Shown here one piece after another: positions 9,020 to 18,002 of a DNA stretch of 32,352 bases (positions are counted from its first letter, which is position 1; the number at the start of each line of letters is the position of its first letter). The DNA lies in the NCBI GenBank assembly GCA_016929555.1, contig JAFGIO010000246.1, positions 1 to 32,352 of the forward strand, read 5' to 3'. This DNA comes from Deltaproteobacteria bacterium. GTDB lineage: Bacteria; Desulfobacterota; Syntrophia; Syntrophales; JAFGIO01. The notes beneath the pieces are model-generated. The model was not told where the DNA came from. It searched no databases and was given only the letters and a program-made list of their open reading frames with translations. The position numbers and the translations under genes are program-made.

Positions 9020-11716
9020 ATGAGCGGTATCAAACTCACGATCAACGGCCTTGAAGTCGAGGCGCAGCCGGGACAGACCGTTCTCGAGGTTGCCCGCGAC
9101 AACCACATCTATATCCCCACGCTTTGCCAGTATCCGGGCACCACCAATGTCGGCGCCTGCCGTGTCTGCCTGGTGGAGGTGGAAAACGCCCGGACGCTCG
9201 TCGCTTCCTGCTGCATGCCCGTTACATCCGGCATGGTTGTCAGAACGAACACCGAAAGGGTCAGAAAGGCCCAGCGCTTGATCGTGGAGCTCCTGTGGTC
9301 GTCGGGAGATCATAATTGCCTCACCTGCGAGCGCAACGGAAATTGCGAACTCCAGGACCTGGTATACTGGCTGAAGATCGACAAACCCCGTTTCAATATC
9401 GATCCTCCCGGTTATGAAATCGAGGCCACCAATACGATGATCCAGCGCGACCTCAACAAGTGCATCCTCTGCGGCCGCTGTGTTCGCGCCTGCAATGAAA
9501 TCCAGATCAACGAAGTTCTGGACTTCACCATGCGGGGGTCCGAAGCCAAAGTAGGTCCGGCCTTCGACCTCGATTATATTCAATCGGAGTGCGTCTTCTG
9601 CGGCGAATGCGTCAACGTCTGCCCCACCGGCGCCCTCACCTTCAAGCAGGCACGGTTCGCCGGACGGCCCTGGGAAATGAAAAAGGTCCGCACGACCTGC
9701 ACATACTGCGGCGTCGGCTGCCAGATGGATCTCAATGTCCATGAAGGAAAGATCGTCTCGGTCACCGGCAACCGCGAATACGGCACACCCAATACCGGAA
9801 GCCTCTGCGTCAAGGGGCGCTTCGGGGTCGATTTCGTTCATCATCAAGACCGGCTGAAAAAACCGCTCCTGAGACGGCAGAAGGGCGGCGAGTTGACCGA
9901 GGCAAGTTGGGACGAGGCCATCGACTTCGTCGCCGAAAGGCTGTCGGCCCTCAAGAAGGAATACGGCTCCGACAGCATTGCGGGGCTCTCTTCCGCCCGC
10001 TGTACGAATGAGGAAAATTACCTTTTCCAGAAATTCATGAGGGCGGTGATCGGATCGAGACACGTCGATCACTGCGCCCGTCTCTGACACTCCGTAACGG
10101 TGGCCGGTCTGGCCGCCGCATTCGGCAGTGGCGCCATGACGAATTCCATCGACGAGATCGAATTCACCGAGGTGATCCTGGCAACGGGCACGAACACGAC
10201 GGAGAACCACCCCATCATAGGCATGAAGGTGAAGCGGGCGGTCCGCCAGCAGGGCGCGAAGCTGATCGTCATCGATCCCCGCGAGATCGCCCTGACCAAG
10301 TACGCCGACATCTGGCTACGCCAGAAGCCGGGCACCGATGTGGCCGTTCTCAACGGCCTCATGAACGTCATCATCAGCGAGAAACTCTACGACAAGCCAT
10401 ATGTGGAAGAACGCACCGAGGGTTTCGAGGCGTTGGCGAAGGTCGTGGAGAAATACACTCCGGACTACGTGGAGCGGATCTCGGGGGTCCCGGCGGAAGA
10501 TCTCAAGGCGGCAGCCCGGCTCTATGCCAAGGCGAACCGGGCCTCGATCCTTTATTCCATGGGCATCACACAGCACATCTCCGGAACGGACAACGTCAAA
10601 TCCGTTGCCAACCTGGCCATGCTCTGCGGCAACGTGGGCATAGAGGGAGGCGGCGTCAATCCCTTACGGGGCCAGAACAACGTCCAGGGCGCCTGCGATA
10701 TGGGCTGCCTGCCCAACGTGTTGCCCGCCTACCAGCCTGTCGGCAACGATGAGGCGCGGGCAAAGTTCGAGAAGGCCTGGGGGGTTGCCCTGCCGGCAAC
10801 GCCGGGACTGACCATCATGGAGATGATGAATGCGGCCCATGCGGGAGACCTCAAAGCCCTGTATATCATGGGTGAAAATCCCATGCTCTCCGACCCGGAT
10901 CTGGCCCATGTAGAGGAATCCCTGAGAAACCTCGATCTGCTGATCGTTCAGGACATCTTCCTGTCGGAGACGGCGGCCCTGGCGGACGTGGTCCTTCCCT
11001 GCGCCAGTTTCGCCGAAAAGGACGGCACCTTCACAAACACGGAACGCCGGGTCCAGCGGATCCGGAAGGCCGTCGAAGCGCCGGGAGAAGCAAAGGCCGA
11101 CTGGGAGATCATCACCGCCCTTTCCAACCGGATGGGGTATGCCATGCCCTATACGTCCGCCGAGATGATCATGGAGGAAATCAACCAACTAACACCCAGT
11201 TACGCCGGGATCACCTATGGAAGGATCGAGAGGGAAGGACTTCAGTGGCCCTGCCCCAATACGGATCACCCGGGGACACAATACCTGCACAAGGACCGAT
11301 TCACCCGCGGACGCGGTCTCTTCCATGCCGTTGAGTACGTCCCCCCGGCGGAACTTCCCGATCAGGATTACCCGCTGATCCTTTCTACGGGCCGGGTTCT
11401 CTATCAGTATCACACAGGCACCATGACCCGGCATTCAAAGGGAACCACGGAACGCTATCCCGAGAACCTCCTGGAGATTCACCCGAACGATGCCACAAAA
11501 TACGGGATCAAGGATGGCTCCCTCGTAAAGGTGGCCTCGCGGCGGGGTAAGGTAAAAATCAAGGCCGCCGTCTCGCAACGTTCCCCAGAGGGAACCGTCT
11601 TCATGACTTTCCATTTCCGGGAAGCGGCTGCGAATCTGCTGACGAATCCCGCCCTGGATCCCGTGGGTAAGATTCCGGAATACAAGGTCTGCGCCGTCCG
11701 GGTTGAAGCGGCGTGA
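9020..11716 (+). CDS. fdhA: Formate dehydrogenase catalytic subunit (selenoprotein, NuoG-like N-terminal FeS domain plus Mo/W-bisPGD domain), read through UGA=Sec at 10085-10087
   Basis: ORFs 9020..10087 and 10100..11716 are in the same frame and separated only by TGA. Junction [44 protein letters not shown] matches the FdhF/FDH active-site region. N-terminal [2Fe-2S], [17 protein letters not shown], 2x[4Fe-4S] and CTYCGVGC motifs; C-terminal GEDP-type [63 protein letters not shown]. Confidence 0.95.
10085..10117 (+). promoter_or_regulatory. UGA selenocysteine codon with bacterial SECIS element
   Basis: TGA 10085-10087; hairpin GGTGGCC(10099-10105)-GGTCT(10106-10110)-GGCCGCC(10111-10117), 7 bp including one G.U. 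The loop begins 18 nt after the TGA, as in my recollection of the E. coli fdhF SECIS. Confidence 0.93.
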
Positions 11717-11827
11717 TGAAATCGGGGTACAGAGACCAAACGTCGGCACCCGGCAGTTTTTTAAAAGGGAATGCCGAATAGGAAAGGGGGGGCTCAGAGG
11801 CGCCCCTCCGAGGATTCTTTAAACGGG

Positions 11828-11870
11828 CCGGGGGAAAGTGGCGTCGGATTGCGCCGTCACTTTCCCCCGG
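11828..11870. terminator. Long stem-loop between convergent fdhA and the minus-strand small gene (probable bidirectional transcription stop)
   Basis: Perfect 13-bp arms CCGGGGGAAAGTG(11828-11840)/CACTTTCCCCCGG(11858-11870), flanked by direct repeats AGGATTCTTTA (11811-11821 and 11872-11882). Confidence 0.6.
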
Positions 11871-11879
11871 CAGGATTCT

Positions 11880-12023
11880 TTACGCGAATGCCGAGGTGGT
11901 CGCGATCAGCAACCCTGCGGCAAAGACAATCAGTCCCACACCCGCTCCTCCCGCCGTCGCCAGGATGGGAGCCAGCCCAAGCATCAGAAACCCAAAGATA
12001 AATCTTCCTTCTCTTCCTTCCAT
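11880..12023 (-). CDS. Small (47 aa) single-/two-TM membrane peptide
   Basis: Not in the ORF track. MEGREGRFIFGFLMLGLAPILATAGGAGVGLIVFAAGLLIATTSAFA*, preceded by a strong SD (TTAAGGAGAATATC-ATG). Confidence 0.65.
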   Translation of the reverse strand: MEGREGRFIFGFLMLGLAPILATAGGAGVGLIVFAAGLLIATTSAFA

Positions 12024-12033
12024 GATATTCTCC

Positions 12034-12504
12034 TTAACCTTCAATTCTTTTGACGCTGACGGCGGATATGGCGAGCCGTGTTTTCGTCAGCGGATACTTC
12101 ATCACAACCCCGATCGCCTCCACCTTGTCCCCGATGACCACCTTGTTTTCCGGTGCGGTGAACATGATGACCCGCATCTGTGCCGTCGCGTCTTCAATGT
12201 GAAAGTGAGGCCTGTTGAGCCAACCGAAGCTGATCTTTCGAACCTCACCCGATATGCGTACAGCCTCTCCGATCATCGCCGCAGAGATTTTCCCGATCTT
12301 GCAAGCGCGCACCTTTGCGACGGACTGCTCATGCGCCTGTTCAAAGCTCCTGCGGCTCATCCATGCCAAGGTCATGGGGATGACCAGCAGCATGATCAGA
12401 CCGGGAACGGCATACAACAGAAAATGCGGGTCGCCCGTCGATGCGTAATGGAGGGCCACCGCCGCCGCACAGATAAAAAACGCTAACCAGGCAAGTATTG
12501 ACAT
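12034..12504 (-). CDS. Membrane protein with C-terminal OB-fold-like domain, unknown function
   Basis: 156 aa: two N-terminal hydrophobic segments, then VRISGEVRKISFGWLNRPHFHIEDATAQMRVIMFTAPENKVVIGDKVEAIGVVMKYPLTKTRLAISAVSVKRI. Confidence 0.6.
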   Translation of the reverse strand: MSILAWLAFFICAAAVALHYASTGDPHFLLYAVPGLIMLLVIPMTLAWMSRRSFEQAHEQSVAKVRACKIGKISAAMIGEAVRISGEVRKISFGWLNRPHFHIEDATAQMRVIMFTAPENKVVIGDKVEAIGVVMKYPLTKTRLAISAVSVKRIEG

Positions 12505-12513
12505 CCGTTACGC

Positions 12514-13386
12514 CTACTCCACGGGCAAATCCTTCCTGAACATCATGAAGTATGCCACTCCAATGAAGAGAAAACCGCCAAAGATATTCCCTATCGTGAC
12601 GGGTATGAGGTTCCAGAACCAGACATCGGACCAGGGAAGACCTCCGTTGGCAAGGAGAAGCCCCCCCTTCTGCGCGATAACGGCAGGATACCAGTCGCAT
12701 AAGAACTTCCCTGCGGGAAGAAAATACATATTGGCCACGCAATGCTCGAAGCCTGAGGAGACGAAGGCCATGATCGGAAACCAGATACCGAAAAACTTGC
12801 CAATCACATCGTCCGCCGTGATGGCGAGAAGAATGGCGATGTTGACCAGAAAGTTACAACCGATAGCTTTCAGGAAACAGGACCAGAGTCCCATGGCCCC
12901 GACGGCCTTGTATTCGAGAATTTTCCCCGTCGCTATGCCCACCGCGGTCATACCGAAGGCATTGACCGTCATGGTGCCATCGGCCTGTCCGCTCACGAAT
13001 GGACCCATGGTCATGACATAGGCATACGCCAGTGAGCCTACGAGGTTGCCCACATATACCCACACCCAGTTTCGGATCACGTCGCCCCAGGTGACCTTCT
13101 TCATCATGGCGGCCATGGGCACGATCATACAGTCACCGGTAAAGAGTTCCATACCGGTCAGGACGATGGCGATCAGGCCGACGGGGAATACGGCCCCACC
13201 AACAAGTTTTGCGATTCCCGGGGTTGCTACACCCGTTACGCATACTGTGCAAAGTGCTCCTCCGATTGCGATGTACGCACCCGCCATGAATCCTCTGAGC
13301 AACAGGTTGAAGATGGAGAGCTTCGCCTTGCCAACTCCCGCAGTACCGATGAGAGAAACCATTTTTGCCGGGGGATTAAAAGCCAT
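12514..13386 (-). CDS. Formate/nitrite transporter (FNT) family, probably formate
   Basis: ORF 12514..13404. Start MAFNPPAKM at 13386 has GAGGAGG upstream. FNT features: LLLRGFMAGAYIAIGGAL, VGLIAIVLTGMELFTGDCMIVP, WVWVYVGNLVGSLAYAY, GFEHCVANMYFLPAG, VTIGNIFGGFLFIGVAYF. Confidence 0.92.
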   Translation of the reverse strand: MAFNPPAKMVSLIGTAGVGKAKLSIFNLLLRGFMAGAYIAIGGALCTVCVTGVATPGIAKLVGGAVFPVGLIAIVLTGMELFTGDCMIVPMAAMMKKVTWGDVIRNWVWVYVGNLVGSLAYAYVMTMGPFVSGQADGTMTVNAFGMTAVGIATGKILEYKAVGAMGLWSCFLKAIGCNFLVNIAILLAITADDVIGKFFGIWFPIMAFVSSGFEHCVANMYFLPAGKFLCDWYPAVIAQKGGLLLANGGLPWSDVWFWNLIPVTIGNIFGGFLFIGVAYFMMFRKDLPVE

Positions 13387-13519
13387 AAAAGAATACCTCC
13401 TCAATCCATAATAGTTTTGTTAGAAAAGGTCCCGCTTCTGGGGACATTCACATTCCAGAACATCTTTTCGAACAACACGATCGTATTGCCGCACCAACGT
13501 CATCCCTCACATTTTATAA

Positions 13520-13539
13520 TACTGAAATTAAAATCAGTA
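13520..13539. promoter_or_regulatory. Inverted repeat upstream of the FNT gene (candidate operator)
   Basis: TACTGA(13520-13525)-N8-TCAGTA(13534-13539), next to TATTATAAAA on the minus strand. Confidence 0.3.
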
Positions 13540-13582
13540 GATGTGTAATGATGCAGGTATATATGAAAGGATCTACCTTGCC

Positions 13583-13825
13583 CTAACTTGCAAAGGCTTC
13601 TTTGACTTCTTTCTTCCAGATGCAAAGGAGTTTTTCTCCGTGGGGTTGGCATTGAACCAACTCCCATTCGCTTTCGCCCTCCTTGTCGAGGAGACCTTTG
13701 AAGTTATCCTGACTGCCCGGTATGCCATCAACGACGCAGGTTCCCTTATCGTTACATGAAATGGCCTCTGGCGGGATCAGGCGGTCCAGATCGATGATAC
13801 TTGTCTTGTACTTCCATCTTGCCAT
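13583..13825 (-). CDS. Hypothetical small protein (about 80 aa, Cys-containing)
   Basis: ORF 13583..13831; MARWKYKTSIIDLDRLIPPEAISCNDKGTCVVDG..., with AAGGAGG 7 nt upstream of the second ATG. Confidence 0.65.
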   Translation of the reverse strand: MARWKYKTSIIDLDRLIPPEAISCNDKGTCVVDGIPGSQDNFKGLLDKEGESEWELVQCQPHGEKLLCIWKKEVKEAFAS

Positions 13826-14049
13826 GATCATACCTCCTTAAATGATTTAGATGTGCGTCGATACTATAATGTGTCAATACTGTCAACTCATTTGTGCAGG
13901 TTAACGTTGTAAGAATCTTCCAGCCGTCACGTAACGTCAGGGGCCGATCCGCGAAGGGATTCCCCATTGGCCGCGATCCATCAGCCGGAACGCCGCCGAC
14001 GCCGCATTACCGGTTTTTTGTCTTGACAATGACGGACCTGTATCATAAC

Positions 14050-14067
14050 TAAACAAGCAATTGTTTA
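14050..14067. promoter_or_regulatory. Palindromic operator candidate upstream of the phytoene-desaturase-like gene
   Basis: Perfect TAAACAA-GCAA-TTGTTTA, 22 bp downstream of a consensus -35 TTGACA (14023-14028). Confidence 0.55.
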
Positions 14068-14216
14068 TTCGTACTTCACACGAGTGAGAACGATCATGAA
14101 GATCCATGAAGCCCACCGACCCTTCCTTGGAAGGAAGAACTGGAAGCATTTCCTGTAAGCAATTCTTTGACGCAGAATCGGCGGGAAATATAACGATCAG
14201 AAGAAAGGGTTCAGCA

Positions 14217-15608
14217 ATGGCAGAGTATGACGCAATCATCATCGGAACGGGAATCGGCGGGGCGGCCATCGGCGCTCTTCTGGCACATGACGGCAGGAAG
14301 GTGCTCATCCTGGACAAGAACAAGATCGTGGGAGGCCGCTGCACCTCCTATGAACACAAGGGATTCACCCTGGATCTGGGCGTTCACCTATTCGGGGTGG
14401 GCGACAAGGGATCTCTTGGAGAAGTTCTCCGGATGACGGGTGCGCCCGATGCGATCGACTGGGTCACGATCCGAAGGTCCTCTCAGCAGGTGGGCGGTGA
14501 AACGAAAAAGTATTCCCAGAAAGACATGGTGAAGTCCCTGCCCGCCGATGAACAGACCAACCTGACCAACCTCTTTGCCAGGGTGCATATGATAACGGAC
14601 AGAGAGATCGATGAACTCTGGTACACGCCCGTCGAGACGTGGATGAATGAATTTACGAGGCACCCCCTGGCGCACGCCTTCATAGGCTCCATTGTCGGAC
14701 AGTACTTCTGCGTCCCCAGCCCGGAGGCCAGCGCCGCCGAATTCATCAAGTGTTTCAAGGAAGTGTTGGTTGCCCGATCAAGCGCCTACCCGAAGGGCGG
14801 CTGCATCGCGATCCCCAAGGCCTACCTTTCGGTGGCCGAGAAACACGGCGGTGAAATTAGATTGGGCGCCGATGTGAAAAACATCACGGTGGAAGAGGGA
14901 GCGGCGGTCGGCGTCCGCCTGAAGGACGGCTCCGAACTGCGCGCGCCGGTCATCATCAGCAACGCCGACATCAAGGCCACCGTCAGGGATCTGGTCGGTC
15001 CCGAGCATTTCCCCAAGGCGTACGCGGATGAGATCATGAATCTCACCTATGCCGATTCCTGCATCATGTTCAAGATCGGCCTGAAGGAGAGGATCACGGA
15101 CGATCAGCTTCGCATGTACATGCCCGACGACAGGACCCCCCTGAACAAGGCCTCCGAGGAAGGGAAACCCGACGCCGCTCCTGCAAAGGTGGGGGGGATG
15201 ATCGTTGTGCCGACGAATTTCGATACCTCCCTGGGCCCCGACGAAGACAAGCAGCTCATCTGCTTCGGCACGGGAATCCGTACCACGGGAGACTGGCGGA
15301 AACGGGACTGGGATGCCTGGCATAAGGCCCTTCGCGATTCCATATACAGCGCCTTCCCTGAGGCACAGGACAAGGTCCTGTGGGAAAAAATGGATACACC
15401 CCAATTGGTCGACGCTTACGCCGGAGAGGAAGGAAACATCATCGGTGTCGGACAGACGGTCGATCAGATACACAAACGCCGTCCCTCCGTGGTCAGTCCG
15501 TTGAAGGGATTGTACTACAGTTCCGCCGAAGCCGGAGGCCACGGCATCGGCACGGAGCTTGCGGCCAGCAGCGCTATGGAATTATTTGCGGCATTGAAAT
15601 CGCAATAG
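14217..15608 (+). CDS. FAD-dependent phytoene desaturase-like oxidoreductase
   Basis: ORF 14106..15608. Internal start MAEYDAIIIGTGIGGAAIGALLAHDGRKVLILDKNKIVGGRCTSYEHKGFTLDLGVHLFG (dinucleotide-binding motif at the very N-terminus). C-terminal GLYYSSAEAGGHGIGTELAASSAMELF. Confidence 0.88.
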   Translation: MAEYDAIIIGTGIGGAAIGALLAHDGRKVLILDKNKIVGGRCTSYEHKGFTLDLGVHLFGVGDKGSLGEVLRMTGAPDAIDWVTIRRSSQQVGGETKKYSQKDMVKSLPADEQTNLTNLFARVHMITDREIDELWYTPVETWMNEFTRHPLAHAFIGSIVGQYFCVPSPEASAAEFIKCFKEVLVARSSAYPKGGCIAIPKAYLSVAEKHGGEIRLGADVKNITVEEGAAVGVRLKDGSELRAPVIISNADIKATVRDLVGPEHFPKAYADEIMNLTYADSCIMFKIGLKERITDDQLRMYMPDDRTPLNKASEEGKPDAAPAKVGGMIVVPTNFDTSLGPDEDKQLICFGTGIRTTGDWRKRDWDAWHKALRDSIYSAFPEAQDKVLWEKMDTPQLVDAYAGEEGNIIGVGQTVDQIHKRRPSVVSPLKGLYYSSAEAGGHGIGTELAASSAMELFAALKSQ

Positions 15609-15632
15609 CCTTCTCGTGACGGCAGGCAGATG

Positions 15633-15664
15633 GAGAGGGGCACGATGCGGCTCCTCTCTTTTTT
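15633..15664 (+). terminator. Intrinsic terminator at a convergent gene end
   Basis: GAGAGGGG(15633-15640)-N10-CTCCTCTC(15651-15658) followed by TTTTTT; overlaps the 3' end of the convergent histidine kinase gene. Confidence 0.7.
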
Positions 15665-18002
15665 ATGCAAGGACCTCGCGTATCTTTGCCAGGAGATCCT
15701 TGGGAGAAACGGGCTTGGCAATGAAATTCACGGGCTCTTCGACGATGCCTCTTCGCTGGAGAATATCCGCTGCATAGCCGCTTGAGAAAATCGCCTTCAT
15801 ATCGGAACGGATGCTCCTGATCGCATCGAAGGCCTCTTTGCCGTTTTTTTTCGGCATGATCACATCGAGAATGACGAGATGAATCTCATCCTTGTGCTTC
15901 GTGAATTGCTCTATCGCATGGTTTCCATCCTCGGCAAGGATGACACGATAACCGAATCGTTCGAGCACATCTTTTATCATCTGCCGGACCTGCAGCTGGT
16001 CCTCCGCGACGAGAATCGTTTCCGTCCCCCCGACAGGAACCGGCTGCGCCGCCTCCCCTTTCTCCTCGAAGATCTGGACGGAGGATTCCAGCGGAAGGTG
16101 GATATGGAAAGACGTGCCGAGACCGGGTTCGCTGTAAACATTGATGCAGCCGTTTAGCTGGTTGATGATGCCATAGACGATGGAAAGCCCCAGCCCCGTT
16201 CCTCTTCCCGGTTCTTTGGTCGTGAAGAAGGGTTCGAAAATCCTTTCCCTCGTCGATGCGTCCATGCCCTCACCTGTATCGGAAACGGTTATCAGGGCAT
16301 GGGGACCCGCCTTTTTCAGACCGTGAGCCTTCGCATAGTTCATATCGAGGGTCACCTGCTCCGTACTGATGGTGAGCAGGCCGGTGTTGTGCATGGCATC
16401 CCTGGCATTGGTGGCGAGATTGACCAGAACCTGTTCCATCTGTGTGGGATCGACCATACATACCAGATCTTCACCCGTAAGGATGGTCTTGAAACTGATA
16501 TCCTCTCCGATGATTCTCGACAGCAATCTTTCCACCCGCCGGACGATCTGATTGATGTTCGCGGGAATCGCCTGAATGACCTGCTTCCTGCTGAAGGCGA
16601 GCAGTCCCTGGGTCAGGTTCGCCGCCCTCTCCGAGGACGCGAGGATCTGACCGACGTCCATGGAACGGGGATCATCTTCGGGAATCTTCATGTTCAGCAG
16701 CGTTGCAAATCCGATGATCGCCGTCATGATATTGTTGAAATCGTGAGCGATCCCGCCGGCAAGCTGTCCGACGGCCTCCATCTTCTGGGCCTGCTTGAGC
16801 TGATCCTGGAGCCGCCTCTGTTCCGTGATGCTGCGGATAACGGCGGCAACCCCTATGATTTGTTCTGATTCATCGACAACCTTCTGCATGACTACATGGT
16901 AGTCACGGCCGGCCAAAAGAATTTCACGGTCGATCGGCTTATTACCGTGGAGGACCTCCCTCTCGATCCTCCCGATGATGGACGCAATATCGCCCGGCTG
17001 GATGTCGAAATCCGTCCTGCCGATGATTTCTTCGAGGTCCTTCTCCAGAAAGCGCTGACAGGCCGTATTGGCAATAAGATACCTGAATTCGATGTCTTTG
17101 AGGTAGATCAAGTCGCTGGATGAATTGATCAGGGCTTCCATCTTCTTCTGGTAGTCCCTGAGCTCCTCTTCCGCCCGCAAGCGGTCGGACAGCTCCTGCT
17201 GCAATTGTTCGTTGGCCTCGGCAAGCTCCGAAGTGCGTCGGGCCACCAGATCCTGAAGATGCATTCGATGCAATACCAAATCGAAATCTCTCTTCTGTAT
17301 CTGAGAGAGCATTTCGTTGAAGCTTTCAGCCAGGGGATCCAGCTCCTCTATGCCCGGTCTCTCGGCCCTGGCTGCATAGTTCTGCTCCTGAGAGACACGG
17401 CGCATGAGGGCCCCTAAATCGAGAAAGGGTTTCGTAATGGCCTCCTTCCACCTTCTGCGCAGGAGGAGGGCGATGCCGCCCGAAAGCAGGACCAGGACGG
17501 CAACGATGCCGGCATATCCCAGAAGACGTTCGTAAAGGACGGACAGGGTAAACTCGATACAGACGAAACCGACGGTATCGCCTTCAAAAACGATGGGTTC
17601 ATACAATCGGGTAAAACGGCTGCTCACGGAATAACCGGAACGCTGGAAGGCCGGAAAGGTATTCTGGCCGGCATGGGGAGTCCGGTGATAAGCGGCAAAG
17701 GGAGTCCCATTCTTCAGGTAAATAAAAGCACCCCTGATATGGTTGTCCTCTTTGAGTGCCCGTAAGGTCTCTTCGGCAGTGCTCCGGTCATTGGAGGTCA
17801 GGGCGGCAACGTTGTTGGCTCCAATGATCCTGGCCTGGCCTCTCAAAAGATCCATGAAACCGTAACGAAAGGAAAGGAGTTCATAAGCGATCAGGATGAC
17901 ACCCGTTAAGATCAGAACGATCAACGTCGTGAGCTGGCTGACATGGACCAGTTTATCGATAATGGATGATTTGCCGTATCCCCGCCAGTATTTCATTCCC
18001 AC
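15663..18002 (-). CDS. Hybrid sensor histidine kinase (N-terminal TM sensor, HAMP-like, PAS, HisKA, HATPase, C-terminal receiver)
   Basis: 779 aa: AVGQLAGGIAHDFNNIMTAIIGFATLL (H-box), NLATNARDAM (N-box), VSDTGEGMD, GTGLGLSIVYGI, and a REC domain ILVAEDQLQVRQMI...LVILDVIMPKKNGKEA...IAKPVSPKDL. Confidence 0.92.
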   Translation of the reverse strand: MGMKYWRGYGKSSIIDKLVHVSQLTTLIVLILTGVILIAYELLSFRYGFMDLLRGQARIIGANNVAALTSNDRSTAEETLRALKEDNHIRGAFIYLKNGTPFAAYHRTPHAGQNTFPAFQRSGYSVSSRFTRLYEPIVFEGDTVGFVCIEFTLSVLYERLLGYAGIVAVLVLLSGGIALLLRRRWKEAITKPFLDLGALMRRVSQEQNYAARAERPGIEELDPLAESFNEMLSQIQKRDFDLVLHRMHLQDLVARRTSELAEANEQLQQELSDRLRAEEELRDYQKKMEALINSSSDLIYLKDIEFRYLIANTACQRFLEKDLEEIIGRTDFDIQPGDIASIIGRIEREVLHGNKPIDREILLAGRDYHVVMQKVVDESEQIIGVAAVIRSITEQRRLQDQLKQAQKMEAVGQLAGGIAHDFNNIMTAIIGFATLLNMKIPEDDPRSMDVGQILASSERAANLTQGLLAFSRKQVIQAIPANINQIVRRVERLLSRIIGEDISFKTILTGEDLVCMVDPTQMEQVLVNLATNARDAMHNTGLLTISTEQVTLDMNYAKAHGLKKAGPHALITVSDTGEGMDASTRERIFEPFFTTKEPGRGTGLGLSIVYGIINQLNGCINVYSEPGLGTSFHIHLPLESSVQIFEEKGEAAQPVPVGGTETILVAEDQLQVRQMIKDVLERFGYRVILAEDGNHAIEQFTKHKDEIHLVILDVIMPKKNGKEAFDAIRSIRSDMKAIFSSGYAADILQRRGIVEEPVNFIAKPVSPKDLLAKIREVLA

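Noticed and set aside
10085-10087. Pseudogene/frameshift interpretation of the fdhA interruption
   Set aside because: Frame is maintained, flanking homology is continuous, and the TGA falls exactly at the catalytic Sec position with a SECIS hairpin.
8237-10210. 657-aa minus-strand ORF antisense to the NuoF fusion and fdhA
   Set aside because: Antisense shadow ORF over strongly supported plus-strand genes; no recognisable domain.
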